Positions 8,092-18,346 are shown, counted from the first letter of the stretch. The stretch is DNA of 64,000 nt from Nocardia uniformis NBRC 13702 (GCF_001613345.1 NZ_BDCE01000044.1:164936-228935); one strand, 5' to 3'. Translations and numbers: made by a program. The notes: generated from the sequence alone by a model not told the origin.

Positions 8092-10194
8092 TCACCACCA
8101 CTCGGTGATCATCGCGATCCGTCGCCCCAGTTCCGGAGCCAGTGAGCGGGCATAGCTGGCGGTGAGATGGTGCTCATCGCGGTAGATGAGGACATTGCCC
8201 TCGGCGACATGGCAGCGGTCCGGTCGGCAGACCGCATCGTTCAGGTCGAGCGGGAAGATATTCGAGTAGGCCGCGGCCGGTCCCTCGGCGGGATCGCGGG
8301 GGTCGAGGGCGACGGCGCGATCGATACCGCAGCTGACCGGAGTGGTGCCGCGCTGGGCCAGGCAATCGACCGCCTTGTAGAAGACGCCATTGTGTCGCAG
8401 CCTCGGGGTGTCTCGAAGGGCGAGCACTTTCATCCCGCGGTCCGACAGCGCCGACCACACATCGAAGTATTCCGGCGGCACCTCGTCACCGTCGTTGTAC
8501 GGCCGGAAGCGAGTGGAGATGGTGAATACCCAGTCGGGTTGGTCCTGAGCGAGACGGTCGAGGACTTCTTCCGACCATTCCCGGCATTCGGGGAAGGGCG
8601 CTTCGGCATAGGAGGGTTGGTCGACGAGTACGAGGGGGCAACCCTCTTTCAGAAAGGTGACGATGCGGAAGTCGTAATCGTAGGAGAGCAGTTCCAGGGC
8701 CGGGATCCAGTGCTCGGAATGCGATCCGCCGACCACCGCGATGGAGCGGCCAGCGGTCGTATCGCCGTAGGTGCAGGTGCGCACCTCCCGGTTCGGGGTG
8801 ATGCAGCCGTCGACGGTCGGGGGTGGCGCGTCGGCCTGACCTTCGAATACCGAGGGCCGCATGGGTGCCGGCGGGGGGTCGATGCCGTCGAGGAGGGCGG
8901 CCGCCCCCGGGTATTCGTTCGGCTCGAGCGCCTGCGGTGGTTCCGCCGGATTGGTCCTGGACACCACCTGCCAGCCGAGTGACGACGCCAGCACCACGAC
9001 GCCGATCGCCGCGACCAGGGTGCCGACACCGGTTCGGTACTTCGCGGACCTACCGGTGTCGGGTACCGGTGTGGAGCGCTTCCGCAGTGGCGCTTCGATA
9101 ATGCGGGTTGTGGCCAGCGCCAGAACGATCGAGACCGCGATGACGATCAGGCCATCGGTGAATCCGGCGTGCGCATTCCCGGTTTCGGCCAGATAGAAGA
9201 TCAGGATCGGCCAGTGCCACAGGTACAGGGGATAGGCGATGGCACCGAGTTCCGTGCACAGCCGACCGGCCAATAGCCGGTTCGCCCAGGGTCGTTCGGA
9301 TGACGAGAGGTGCATCCCGGACAGGATCAGCGCGACGGTGGCCACCACCGGGAACAGCGCTGCCGGGCCGGGGAATTCGCTGGCGCCGTCGATCAGCAGA
9401 CCGCAGGAGAGCACCATGGCGAGACCGAGACTCGCCGCGCACCAGCGTGCCCAGTTCGGTATGGAGATCCAGGGTGCGGCGACCGCGAGTGCGGCACCGG
9501 CGAGCAGTTCCCAGACCCGGGCCGCGCTGTCGTAGTAGGTCCAGGCCTGGTGCTGGGCTGCGCCGATCGTGGCATACCGGAAGGAAATCAACCCGACGAT
9601 AACCAGCACCGTCAGCAGCAGTCCGCGGTGGCGGTCCGATTGCGGCCGCAGGCGGGCCCAGAGGGCGATGACCGCCAGGATGACGAGATAGAACTGGCCC
9701 TGGACCGCCATGGACCACAGATGTTGCAGCGGGCTGATGGACGGGTCGGGGGACGCGTAATCCATTTCCGCGGTCGCCAGATACCAGTTCTGGAAGTAGA
9801 ACCCGGACGCGAGCAGCTGCGCCGAGGTATCACCCCACTGGGTGTACGGCCGCGCTACGACGGTGGCGACGGCGACCGCGGCGAGTACGACCACGAGCGC
9901 GGGGAACAGCCGACGGCCGGTGCGGCGCAGGGTCGGGCCGATCCCGGCCGAGCCGGTGGTATCGGTGCGGCGCAACACCATTCCGGTGAAGAAGAAACCG
10001 GACAGTACTAGGAAGACGTCTACGCCCCCGGAGACCCGACCCATCCACACGTGGAAGGCCACCACCAGCGCGATCGCGATGCCGCGCAAACCGTCGAGAT
10101 CGTCACGGTACTGCTGCCGGGACTTGCTCTCCGGCAGCTGATTTCGGGTAACCAACCCGGTCGGCACCGGTGGTCCCAAGGTATGAGCGCGCAC
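8092..10194 (-). CDS. OatA-like membrane acyltransferase (Acyl_transf_3 + SGNH)
   Basis: This is a protein of about 700 residues. The N-terminal half (roughly 25-400) is an acyltransferase-3 domain with ten or more membrane spans and the typical DGLRGIAIALVVAFH start and SGFFFTGMVL motif. A linker leads to an extracytoplasmic SGNH domain with GGSHSEHW (nucleophile Ser) and a C-terminal DEHHLT block carrying the catalytic Asp/His. Such proteins O-acetylate peptidoglycan, arabinogalactan or exported glycolipids. The GTG at 10194 is chosen for the GGGGAG five bases upstream. Its leader contains one copy of the element described at 10246-10264. The trkH-like gene lies 194 bp downstream. Confidence 0.87.
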   Translation of the reverse strand: MRAHTLGPPVPTGLVTRNQLPESKSRQQYRDDLDGLRGIAIALVVAFHVWMGRVSGGVDVFLVLSGFFFTGMVLRRTDTTGSAGIGPTLRRTGRRLFPALVVVLAAVAVATVVARPYTQWGDTSAQLLASGFYFQNWYLATAEMDYASPDPSISPLQHLWSMAVQGQFYLVILAVIALWARLRPQSDRHRGLLLTVLVIVGLISFRYATIGAAQHQAWTYYDSAARVWELLAGAALAVAAPWISIPNWARWCAASLGLAMVLSCGLLIDGASEFPGPAALFPVVATVALILSGMHLSSSERPWANRLLAGRLCTELGAIAYPLYLWHWPILIFYLAETGNAHAGFTDGLIVIAVSIVLALATTRIIEAPLRKRSTPVPDTGRSAKYRTGVGTLVAAIGVVVLASSLGWQVVSRTNPAEPPQALEPNEYPGAAALLDGIDPPPAPMRPSVFEGQADAPPPTVDGCITPNREVRTCTYGDTTAGRSIAVVGGSHSEHWIPALELLSYDYDFRIVTFLKEGCPLVLVDQPSYAEAPFPECREWSEEVLDRLAQDQPDWVFTISTRFRPYNDGDEVPPEYFDVWSALSDRGMKVLALRDTPRLRHNGVFYKAVDCLAQRGTTPVSCGIDRAVALDPRDPAEGPAAAYSNIFPLDLNDAVCRPDRCHVAEGNVLIYRDEHHLTASYARSLAPELGRRIAMITEWW

Positions 10195-10246
10195 GCGAAC
10201 TCCCCACAACGAAATGGCCCCGGCCCCGAGTAGTGAGGCGGGGTTG

Positions 10247-10399
10247 CCGACCAGACTTCCCGGCGCTCCGCCCTTAAGATGCCCGAGAGATCACGCCGGA
10301 GGCAAACCGGGGGCTCGGACTTCCCGGTCCGGATTCCGATTTGCGCCTCGGTGAACCTTGCGGCATCTTTACGGGCGGAGTGCCGGGAAGTCGGGTCGG
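10247..10399. repeat. 153-bp imperfect inverted repeat made of two copies of a regulatory element
   Basis: The left arm (10247-10283) and right arm (10362-10399) are inverted copies of about 37 bp, matching at nearly all positions: CCGACC, GACTTCCCGGC, CTCCGCCC and AGATGCC blocks, with few mismatches. The interior is also partly self-complementary, so one strand could fold into one long hairpin. Each arm contains a GCCG/CGGC stem with loop GGAAGTC(T/G)GGT, at 10246-10264 (minus) and 10382-10400 (plus). The minus copy lies just upstream of the acyltransferase start. The plus copy points at the 3' end of the gene at 10453. Related copies are at 19056-19109 and 27908-27955. Confidence 0.7.
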
Positions 10400-10452
10400 C
10401 GGGCCCGATCGCGAGCGGTGGATCGCGGTCTGCCGCAAGGGTTGAACAGGAG

Positions 10453-11391
10453 TCAATCGATCAATCGGATGCTGGAGAATATTTCCCGCGCCTGCTCCGG
10501 GGTCACTTCCCCGTCGACGCCGCGATCTGCGGCGATAGTGAGAACCAACATGGGATTCTGTGGTCCGGGGAACGCGAAGGTGTAGACGGAGAACCGTGAA
10601 CTCGTGCATTCCGCGCTCTTCGGCGTCCAGTTGCCGGATGCCTCCGCCAGGTAACCGGTGATGCCGCTGGCGGTCGTCAACGGGGTCGCCGGAGTGGTTT
10701 CTCGACCCCAGCCGGGACCGTCGAAGCCGCGTTCCGCCGCGGTCGTCGCGACGTCGGCGGCTGCGGCGGCGGGATCATCGAGTTGTGACCGGTGGACGAA
10801 AGTGATTGTGCGGGTCGAAGACCCGCAATAGTTCTTGCCGTCGGTCGCGGTTCCGGTGCCGGATATGCGGCCCTGCTCGTTCTCGAAGCCACGGATCACT
10901 CCGGGTGTGTCCACAACCCAGCCGGAGGGCACGTCGTATGCCACGCCGCGCGACGGCACCGCTACCCCTTGATAGTCGGGGAGTAGCGGTGTGGTGGTAC
11001 TCGGCGCCCGTGTGGTGGTGGTAGTCGTGGAGGTGCGCGGCGGCACGACCAGCTTCGTGACCGGCGCGGTCGTCCGAGCGGTATCACCGGAGGAGGTCAA
11101 GCGACCGGTGATACTCGCGGTGATCGCGCCGAACAACACGAGTCCGGTGATGATCACGGCGAGAATCGGACCCGCGGTGCCGCGCCGAGGTGACCGCACC
11201 GGCGTGCCATACCCGGGATACCCGCCCGGATGCCATTGCCGATGGTCCTCCAATGCCGGGTACTCATACGGCCGATACGGCAGGTCCTCGAGCGGTGGAT
11301 ACTCGTACGCCTGCGGCGGACCGGGCCGCGCCGAGAGATACCCACCCCCCTGCTGCTCCGGCCCTGGTGGCCGCTCGCTATCTCGTGTCAC
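10453..11391 (-). CDS. Single-span membrane protein with Pro/Tyr-rich cytosolic tail, unknown function
   Basis: This is a 312-residue protein. Residues 1-70 are rich in Pro, Tyr and Gly (YEYPPLEDLPYRPYEYPALE). One membrane span follows at about 76-98 (ILAVIITGLVLFGAITASI), then a Thr-rich linker (TSTTTTTTRAPSTTT). The extracytoplasmic domain, roughly 145-312, has two cysteines (NYCGSS, AECTSS) that could pair. Such architecture is frequent in Nocardia but the family is uncharacterised. The GTG start overlaps the stop of the AAA+ ATPase gene by 4 bp (GTGA), making it the last gene of the flotillin operon. Confidence 0.75.
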   Translation of the reverse strand: MTRDSERPPGPEQQGGGYLSARPGPPQAYEYPPLEDLPYRPYEYPALEDHRQWHPGGYPGYGTPVRSPRRGTAGPILAVIITGLVLFGAITASITGRLTSSGDTARTTAPVTKLVVPPRTSTTTTTTRAPSTTTPLLPDYQGVAVPSRGVAYDVPSGWVVDTPGVIRGFENEQGRISGTGTATDGKNYCGSSTRTITFVHRSQLDDPAAAAADVATTAAERGFDGPGWGRETTPATPLTTASGITGYLAEASGNWTPKSAECTSSRFSVYTFAFPGPQNPMLVLTIAADRGVDGEVTPEQAREIFSSIRLID

Positions 11392-14300
11392 GAATCCGAT
11401 TCTGTGCGATGTGTGTCGAGTTCGCTTGCCCGGCTCCCCTGGAGTGTCCGACTGTGTTTGCCGGATGGATCCCTCGCCTCGATCGCCCGTAGCGCGGATT
11501 CGATTCCGGCTATGCGGTCGCCGAGTAGTCCCAGTGCGCCGACAGCGCGGACCAGAGGGTCGTCCTCGGCTCCGCCGAGGGCCTGTTCGCGCAGGTACGC
11601 GGCTTTCACCTCGGTCCAGCGGCGGGCCTGTTGTTCGGAGAGGCGACCGCGTAGTTCGGCGAGTTTGAGGAGGTTGAATTCGGCTCCGGCGGCGAGGGTT
11701 TGGGCTTCGCCGAGGTAGTGGTCGTCGATGAGGGCCTCCAGTTCCTCATCGTTCATGACCGGCACCACCCGTTCGGCGAGGGCGTTCATATTGCGGTAGG
11801 AGCCCTGAAGCTGGAAGGGCGGTTCGGTGCGGGAGGAGTCGGCGGTGGCGGCGGAGGCGATGTAGGCGCGGTTGGTGGCCAGTACCACTTCCTGGAGGCG
11901 AATGAGTTTGCCCAGTACCGCCGTGATTTCGGACAGTTCGGTCGCCGAGTACGGGTGGGTGAGCTGGTCGGCCATGGCGTGTCGGTCGCCGCGGGCCATG
12001 CGCACCAGGATCTCCAGATCGCCGCGGTCGCGCGACGACAGCGGTGCGAGAACGGGATTGGTGGTGAGCGCGTTCTCGATGTAGCTGAGTGCGAACAGTT
12101 CGTCGCGGCCCGACAGTACGTCGCCGAGGTTCCACACGTCGGCGCGATTGGCGAGCATATCCGGGATACGGAATCGCTTGCCCTGCTCGGTATACGGGTT
12201 ACCCGCCATACATACCGCGAACCGCTTGCCGCGCAGGTCATAGGTGCGGGTGCGGCCGTCCCACACACCCTCCATCCGGCGCTGTCCATCGCAGAGCGAT
12301 ATGAACTTCTGCAGCAGTTCCGGTGAGGTGTGCTGGATATCGTCGAGATAGAGCAGCACGTTATTGCCGAGTTCCAGTGCGAAGTTGATCTTTTCGAGCT
12401 CCTGGCGGGCGGTGGCGTTGGGAGCCTGCGCCGGATCGACCGAGGTCACCTCATGGCCCAGCGCGGGACCGTTCACCTTCACCAGCACGAGGCCCAGCCG
12501 TGCGGCCACATACTCCATGAGCGTGGTCTTGCCGTAACCGGGCGGCGAGATCAACAGCAGCAGCCCCGAGCGGTCGGTGCGGTCGGAGTCGCCGACGACA
12601 CCGAGCTGTTTGGCGAGGTTGTCACCGATCAATGGCAGATACACCTCATCGAGCAGCCGGTTGCGCACGAAACCGCTCAATGCCCGCGGCCGATACTCCT
12701 CCAACCGCAGCCGATCCCGCTCGGCGGACACCAGTGCGGTGCGCCGCCGGAGGTAGGCACGGAAGCCCGGTACCCGTTCGAGACGGAAGCGGCGGCACCG
12801 CGCCAGCAGCTCGTCGAACCGGAAGGTCAACTCCCGCTGCGTGATCCGCGGATGTGTGCCCAGCAGCCCCGAAACTGTGGCGGTCAGCGCGGTGGCGGCC
12901 TCGGAGCGCGGCAGACCGGCCCCACACAGTTCGATCGCCACCGCCTCCGGTAGGTCGGCGGCCAGATCCATACCGTCATCGGCCCGTTCCACATACGCCG
13001 TGAGCCAGGCGTGCACCAGTTGGTGCCGTGCGGGCAGCGATTGCGCGCCGACGAATTCCGCGCCCAGTGAGCTCAGATCGGATTCGAATTCCGCACGCGC
13101 GGTCGCCGAGGCCGCGCCCAACGCCCGGTGGAAGCGTTCCAGCAGCAGCCTGGCTCCCGCCGAGGTGATGAATCCCGGTGTCGGCGAGAACAGTTCCTCG
13201 AACAGATACTCGCCGGCGAGCGCACGGTCGACACCGTCGAGCCCGATGCTGTCGGCGAATTCCCCGATTCGCGTGGACAGTTCGTCGCACATCTGGTCGA
13301 CCGCCGCCGTGCGCCCGAAAATGGCGCGTGCGCGGGCCAGGGAACCGACCCGGGTCTGCCAGTGTGCCCGCGCGCCGTCATCGGCATCGAGGGCGAACCG
13401 CCACCACAGCTGCGCGGCCGCTCGTTCCGCCGACGGGAACCGCAGCAATTGCGCGCCCGCGTACAGCCGCAGCACCGTTTCCAGAATGGTGGCGCCGTCG
13501 TGGTCGTGTACGCCGCGCTCGTACCCCTCGTCGTAGCGTCCGGCCGCGGCCTTGCGAACCAGTTCGGCGAGATCGCCCGCGGTCCCGGCCGCCTGATACA
13601 GCGTATCGAGCCCACCGTCGCGTTCGGCTTCGGCGAGAATCGACACCGCCAGATACTCGCCCCGGTACATCTCGGCGGTCTCCGAGGCCAGCAGCTGTGA
13701 CCAGTACGGCCGAGTGGCGCCGAAGTCGTTGTCGCGCACCGGCGCCCGGTAGTCGGTACCGGTGATCGTGTACCACATGGCACCGTCGTGCGGGACCATG
13801 GTGAGCTCCACCGGCCGGGTGTCGACCGCGAACCGGTGCCGACCCAGCCGGATGGTTTCGCCACCGTCGTCGTAGAGGTCGACGCGGTCGCGCAGCGCGC
13901 GCCCGGCCTCCTGGCGGGCGGCGCGCAACCGCCCGTCGAACTCTTCGGCCCGCACCTGATCACCGATGTCGCGCAATTGCGTGACGGCTTGGCGCAGCCG
14001 AGCCACCATTGGATCGGAGGCGAAGTAGGTGTTCACCTCATCCAGGGAGCCGAGGGCCGCGGCCCGGCGGCCGACCCCGGCCAGGATGCGCTGTGCGGAG
14101 GCGGCGATGCGCTCCGCGCGCTGGGACCGCTCATCGAGCAGTGCCTGTTTGCGCGCGGTGAACGCCTCGTACACGTCCTCGCGCTTGGCGGTGAGCCGGT
14201 CGGCGAAATCGTCGATCTCGCCGAACCGGGTCTCCAGATTCTCGATGGCCAGCAGCAGTTTCGCCAGCTGGTCGTCGCAGGCATCGGGGGAGTCGCACAC

Positions 14301-16496
14301 CGCGAGCGCACCGGTGACCGCCTGCCCGAGCAGTGCGAATTCGGCGGCGAAGGCCGCGCGGCCCTCCACCGACGCCAGTTCGACGCGCCGCGCCTGCACG
14401 GTGGCGCGCACCCGGTTGACCGCGGCGAGGATCTCACCGATCCGGGTCAGGATATCGGTGCGCACGGTCGCGTCTGCGATATCGAGGGCGCCGACGATCT
14501 CGGTGACGATCTGCAGCGAGTCGGTCTGCTCGGTCAGCCGCTGCTGCAGTGGTTCGGCGTCGGCGACCGTGCCGATCGCCTCGGCTCGCTCCAGCAGTTC
14601 ATCGAGTTCGGTGTGGTAGGTCGCGAAAGCCTTGGCGTCACCGAGGAATTCGACGGCACGGCGGCCCGCGTCGGCGAGCGCCTCGGCTAGGTCGGCGTCC
14701 ACGGTGTCGATCCGGTCGGTGTCGACGTAGCGCAGATCCCGCAGTGTCACCAGCTGCCCCTGCGCGCGCCGCAGGTCGGCCAGCAACCGCACCCATTCGT
14801 CGGCGCTGCGATAGGCGGCGGCACGGGCGAGGCGGATGAGCGTCGCCGCCTGCTCGGCCGCCGTATCCACGGCCGCGGTCGCCTGCGCGGTGAGCGCGGT
14901 GACCTTCTCGTATTCGTCGAGGACCTGCTCGGCGGTGGCACGCAGCTCACCCAGCGGTGTGGCCGGATCGCACAGTTCTGTTTCGCCCAGCCAGTGATAG
15001 TGGTCGGCCGCGCGCGTGCACGCGGCCATCACTGCCTCGAATACCGCTGTCGCGGGCCGCATCTCATCCACCATGCGAGCCACGGCGAGGCAGTCGGAGA
15101 TACCGCGCACCAGTTCGGCATTGCCGACCCGGTGCAGCGGTCCCGTACCGACCGATTGTGTGGCGGCGTGCAGATCGGAGACGAAGGGGGACCGCCACAC
15201 CTGCATGGGATGTACCCGGGTGGGCTCCTCCGACAGTGCCCGGAACACCACCATGGTGCCGTCATCGAACAGCGAATACCCGTGGCAGGACAGCGGATTG
15301 GCGACCTCGGTCCGCACCAGGTTGTAGGGCAGCAGTAGCGTGCGCCCCTCGGCGCGGGCATGGAAGACGTACAGCACGTCCTCGCCATTCGCCGAGCGCA
15401 CCGTCCGCTCGTACTCCAGATCGGCCACGGTGGTGTCGAACCGCTTGTGCACGCCGGTGGCCAGGTAGTACCCGCCCGGGAAGATGATGCCGTGATCCTC
15501 GGGCAATCGCCGACAGGCCTGCCCGATGCCGTCGAGGCGCACCACATCCTTGGTGCGGATATTGAAAACCAGGTGCCGCCAGACGGTTTCGTTGTACGGG
15601 CGGATGCGCAACAGAATCAGCGGCCCCAGTCGCGCATACTGCACGGCCGCGTCGGCGAGGCTCTGCAACGGCTCGTCGACCGGCTCGCTGTAGACACCCG
15701 CACCGGATTCGGTGTTGTTCTCGACCTTGATCGTCAGGGTGCCGCCGAGCGTCTCGACGAAAACCTCATCGAGGATCGACAGATGCGGGTACCGCCCGAG
15801 TACCTGGTCGTCGCGGGTGGTCTCGACCCATTCGAAATCATGCGAGGTTGGGAGCACATGATCGCGTTCGCCCCGGTTGTCCAGGTACCGAATCGACCCG
15901 TCGGCGTCCAGTTGCCAGCGCAGCACTCGAATATCGTCGGTGCGCCCGCCGGTCTGGAATACCGCGAGCAGGCGTCCTTCGACCCGACGCAGTTGCAGCA
16001 ACCGCGTCTGGCTGTAGTACCGGTACAGCTCGGCGAAATCATGTCGGAACCGCGGATCGTCGAACAGTCCGGCCGGATCGGCGGGATCGAAGCCGAACGA
16101 CGTCGTATCCGTCTCGTCGTGGACCTCGCCGGAGGTGTGCTCGTGCCGAAATCGGCGCACCGCGAACACGTCCGCGATGGCCGTCTCCGGTCGCATCCCG
16201 ACGAATACATTGTAGCCGAACACCATTCGGCCATCGGGCAGCGCCACGACATCGCGTGGCACGCAATTGTTCTCGGTGCGAATCCGCTCGGTGCCGAGCA
16301 GGGTGAGATCGGAGCCGCCGAACTCCTCGATCCGCCGCTGATTGAGCAGGCCCGCGCGCCGGGACAATTCGGCGGCGTGCTCGGCCAGCCGGGCGCGCAG
16401 AACCTCGTAGGTGCCGGTTTCCAGGGCCGTATCGGCCGGGCCCCGACCGCCGGATTCGCTCCGGCGGTCGGTACGCGGCTGTGCTGCCGCGCTCAC
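11388..16496 (-). CDS. Giant AAA+ 'DNA repair ATPase' (DUF3686 family)
   Basis: This is a 1702-residue protein. The N-terminal third is a large uncharacterised region typical of this family (RIRTENNCVPRDVVALPDGR near residue 75). The middle (about 480-860) is rich in long Ala/Leu/Glu helices, likely coiled coil. An AAA+ ATPase module lies near the C-terminus: Walker A SPPGYGKTTL at about 1315-1323, Walker B LLYLDDIQ near 1380, then an AGNPYTEQGKRFRIPDML sensor/arginine-rich stretch. The name 'DNA repair ATPase' is a database label; the role is not established. The GTG start overlaps the flotillin stop by 4 bp, so translation is coupled, and the next gene overlaps again. Confidence 0.85.
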   Translation of the reverse strand: MSAAAQPRTDRRSESGGRGPADTALETGTYEVLRARLAEHAAELSRRAGLLNQRRIEEFGGSDLTLLGTERIRTENNCVPRDVVALPDGRMVFGYNVFVGMRPETAIADVFAVRRFRHEHTSGEVHDETDTTSFGFDPADPAGLFDDPRFRHDFAELYRYYSQTRLLQLRRVEGRLLAVFQTGGRTDDIRVLRWQLDADGSIRYLDNRGERDHVLPTSHDFEWVETTRDDQVLGRYPHLSILDEVFVETLGGTLTIKVENNTESGAGVYSEPVDEPLQSLADAAVQYARLGPLILLRIRPYNETVWRHLVFNIRTKDVVRLDGIGQACRRLPEDHGIIFPGGYYLATGVHKRFDTTVADLEYERTVRSANGEDVLYVFHARAEGRTLLLPYNLVRTEVANPLSCHGYSLFDDGTMVVFRALSEEPTRVHPMQVWRSPFVSDLHAATQSVGTGPLHRVGNAELVRGISDCLAVARMVDEMRPATAVFEAVMAACTRAADHYHWLGETELCDPATPLGELRATAEQVLDEYEKVTALTAQATAAVDTAAEQAATLIRLARAAAYRSADEWVRLLADLRRAQGQLVTLRDLRYVDTDRIDTVDADLAEALADAGRRAVEFLGDAKAFATYHTELDELLERAEAIGTVADAEPLQQRLTEQTDSLQIVTEIVGALDIADATVRTDILTRIGEILAAVNRVRATVQARRVELASVEGRAAFAAEFALLGQAVTGALAVCDSPDACDDQLAKLLLAIENLETRFGEIDDFADRLTAKREDVYEAFTARKQALLDERSQRAERIAASAQRILAGVGRRAAALGSLDEVNTYFASDPMVARLRQAVTQLRDIGDQVRAEEFDGRLRAARQEAGRALRDRVDLYDDGGETIRLGRHRFAVDTRPVELTMVPHDGAMWYTITGTDYRAPVRDNDFGATRPYWSQLLASETAEMYRGEYLAVSILAEAERDGGLDTLYQAAGTAGDLAELVRKAAAGRYDEGYERGVHDHDGATILETVLRLYAGAQLLRFPSAERAAAQLWWRFALDADDGARAHWQTRVGSLARARAIFGRTAAVDQMCDELSTRIGEFADSIGLDGVDRALAGEYLFEELFSPTPGFITSAGARLLLERFHRALGAASATARAEFESDLSSLGAEFVGAQSLPARHQLVHAWLTAYVERADDGMDLAADLPEAVAIELCGAGLPRSEAATALTATVSGLLGTHPRITQRELTFRFDELLARCRRFRLERVPGFRAYLRRRTALVSAERDRLRLEEYRPRALSGFVRNRLLDEVYLPLIGDNLAKQLGVVGDSDRTDRSGLLLLISPPGYGKTTLMEYVAARLGLVLVKVNGPALGHEVTSVDPAQAPNATARQELEKINFALELGNNVLLYLDDIQHTSPELLQKFISLCDGQRRMEGVWDGRTRTYDLRGKRFAVCMAGNPYTEQGKRFRIPDMLANRADVWNLGDVLSGRDELFALSYIENALTTNPVLAPLSSRDRGDLEILVRMARGDRHAMADQLTHPYSATELSEITAVLGKLIRLQEVVLATNRAYIASAATADSSRTEPPFQLQGSYRNMNALAERVVPVMNDEELEALIDDHYLGEAQTLAAGAEFNLLKLAELRGRLSEQQARRWTEVKAAYLREQALGGAEDDPLVRAVGALGLLGDRIAGIESALRAIEARDPSGKHSRTLQGSRASELDTHRTESDS

Positions 16497-18346
16497 TTGA
16501 CCGCTGCCCGCTCACCGTCATCGGAGCCATTGGCCCCCGTCAACTTGCCGATGAGCGCGGTGGCGGCCGTCTTGCCGACCTCGGAGTTGCCGATCAGCTG
16601 ATCGAGCCCCTTGCCCAGGCCGATGGATCCGACGATCCGGTCCAGGAATACCGAATCCCCGCCGACGATATCGATATTGGCGCTCTCCAATCCGGTGGAC
16701 AGCACTCGGGCCTGTGCCTCGGCGACCTCGCGGTAGGCGTTGACCTTGGCGAGTTCGACCTCCTTTTCGAGCTCGAGGCGCAGCCGGTACTCCTCGTGCT
16801 GGCGGGTGGCGTCGTCGAGCGCGGCCATGGCCGTGGCCTTCTCCTGCAAGCCCTCGGCCTCGCCCTTGAGCTTCTCGCGCAGCGTCTCCGCTTCGGCGAA
16901 ACCCTTCTCCCGCAGGGCGCTCGCCTCGGCGCGGCCCTCCTTCTCGATGGCATCGGCCGCGCGTTCGCGCACCTGCGCCTGACCCAGACCGTAGGCGGCG
17001 GTTTCGGCCTGCGATGCCTCGGCGAGCCGAATCTTGGCCTGTGCCTGCATTTCCGAGGCCTGCTGCTCCGCCTCGGCCAGCGTCAGCGATTCCTTGGCCT
17101 TGAATACCGCGGCGGCTTCGGCGGCCTCGGCCGCCTTGATGCCCTTGACCAGATGCTCCTGCGCCTCGCCCTCGGCGCGAATGACGGTGGCCTGCCGGTC
17201 CCGTTCCGCGGCCTCGACCGCGCGCAGCCGGTTGATCTGCTCCTCTTGTTCGGCGACGGTCTTATCCACCGCGACCCGTTCACGAACCACCTCGGCGACG
17301 GTGCGCTTCTCGGTCTCCACCTCGCGCTCGGCGGCGATCTGGGCGAGGGATACCTCGCGGTCGCGCGCGGTGACCTCGAGCATCCGGTCCTTCTCGATCC
17401 GCTCGGATTCGACGGCGATCACGCGCTCGCGGTTCTTCTCCGCGACGGCGATTTCCCGGCCCATATTCTGCTGCTGGATGCCGAGGGCCTCCTCGGTGCG
17501 CAGATGCGCGCCGTGTGAACGCAGCCGCTCCTCGGACTGCACCCGCGCGATCTCGGCCTCTTCCTTGGCACGCAGGGTTTCGACCTCACGCTTCTGCCGG
17601 ATCTCGGCATCGGCCTGCTGACGCTCGAGCTCGAGTACCGCCTCCCGCGCCTGCACGTTCTGGCGGGTGATCTCCTTCTCCTCGTGGCGGCGGAATTCAT
17701 TGGTGCGCACATGTTCCGCGGCGGTGAGTTCGGTGATCTTGCGAATGCCCTGCGCGTCCAGGATGTTCTGGGCATCGAGCTGTCCGAGCGGCGTCTGCTC
17801 CAGGTAGTCGATGGCGGCGTCCTCGAGGCTGTACCCGTTGAGGTCGGTGCCGATCACCGCGATGATGCGGTCGCGGAACTCGTCGCGCTGGGTGTAGAGG
17901 TCGACGAAGTCGAGGTGTTTGCCGACCGTCTTGAGCGCCTCGGAGAATTTCGCGCTGAACAGCTCCTGCATGGTGGCCTGATCGCTGGCGCGGGCGGTGC
18001 CGATGGCCTGCGCCACCTTGATGACGTCCTCGACGGTCTTGTTCACCCGCACGAAGAAGGTAATACGGATATCAGCGCGAATATTGTCGCGGCAGATCAA
18101 TCCGTCGTGACCGACCCGGGCGATTTCAATGGTCTTCACCGAGATATCCATGTACTCGGCCTTGTGCAAAACGGGCAGCACCACCGCGCCGGTGAAGGTG
18201 ACATCCACCCGCCGCATTTTCGAGATAATGAGTGTGCGGCCCTGTTCCACCTTCTTGAACAGTGTGCTCACTATGAGCAGCGCGGCAATGGCGAGTAAGA
18301 GCGCGACGCCCAGCAGGACACCGAGGCCAATGGCGATGGTAGACAT
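16493..18346 (-). CDS. Flotillin / YqiK-type SPFH protein
   Basis: This is a 617-residue membrane-scaffold protein. An N-terminal membrane anchor (about 4-30) is followed by the SPFH/band-7 domain (about 35-200, with FFVRVNKTVEDVIKVAQAIG). A long flotillin coiled coil with repeated Glu/Ala heptads runs at about 210-540, and a C-terminal GGDSVFLDRIVGSIGLGKGL segment ends it. Flotillins form oligomeric cages in lipid microdomains. The ATG at 18346 has GGAGGGG five bases upstream and shares one base with the stop of the YqiJ-like gene (TGATG). This pair is the actinobacterial counterpart of E. coli YqiJ-YqiK. Confidence 0.9.
   Translation of the reverse strand: MSTIAIGLGVLLGVALLLAIAALLIVSTLFKKVEQGRTLIISKMRRVDVTFTGAVVLPVLHKAEYMDISVKTIEIARVGHDGLICRDNIRADIRITFFVRVNKTVEDVIKVAQAIGTARASDQATMQELFSAKFSEALKTVGKHLDFVDLYTQRDEFRDRIIAVIGTDLNGYSLEDAAIDYLEQTPLGQLDAQNILDAQGIRKITELTAAEHVRTNEFRRHEEKEITRQNVQAREAVLELERQQADAEIRQKREVETLRAKEEAEIARVQSEERLRSHGAHLRTEEALGIQQQNMGREIAVAEKNRERVIAVESERIEKDRMLEVTARDREVSLAQIAAEREVETEKRTVAEVVRERVAVDKTVAEQEEQINRLRAVEAAERDRQATVIRAEGEAQEHLVKGIKAAEAAEAAAVFKAKESLTLAEAEQQASEMQAQAKIRLAEASQAETAAYGLGQAQVRERAADAIEKEGRAEASALREKGFAEAETLREKLKGEAEGLQEKATAMAALDDATRQHEEYRLRLELEKEVELAKVNAYREVAEAQARVLSTGLESANIDIVGGDSVFLDRIVGSIGLGKGLDQLIGNSEVGKTAATALIGKLTGANGSDDGERAAVK

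Noticed and set aside
10247..10399. Call of a c-di-AMP (ydaO), cobalamin or SAM riboswitch for the palindromic region
   Set aside because: The conserved core sequences of those classes as I remember them are absent. Only the GGAG and GGGAAG fragments are vaguely reminiscent, so no class is assigned.
12330..16601. Long open frames antisense to the giant ATPase and flotillin genes (several of 200-413 codons)
   Set aside because: In DNA this GC-rich, frames opposite true genes stay open by codon bias. These lack ribosome sites and recognisable domains and show reversed third-position bias.
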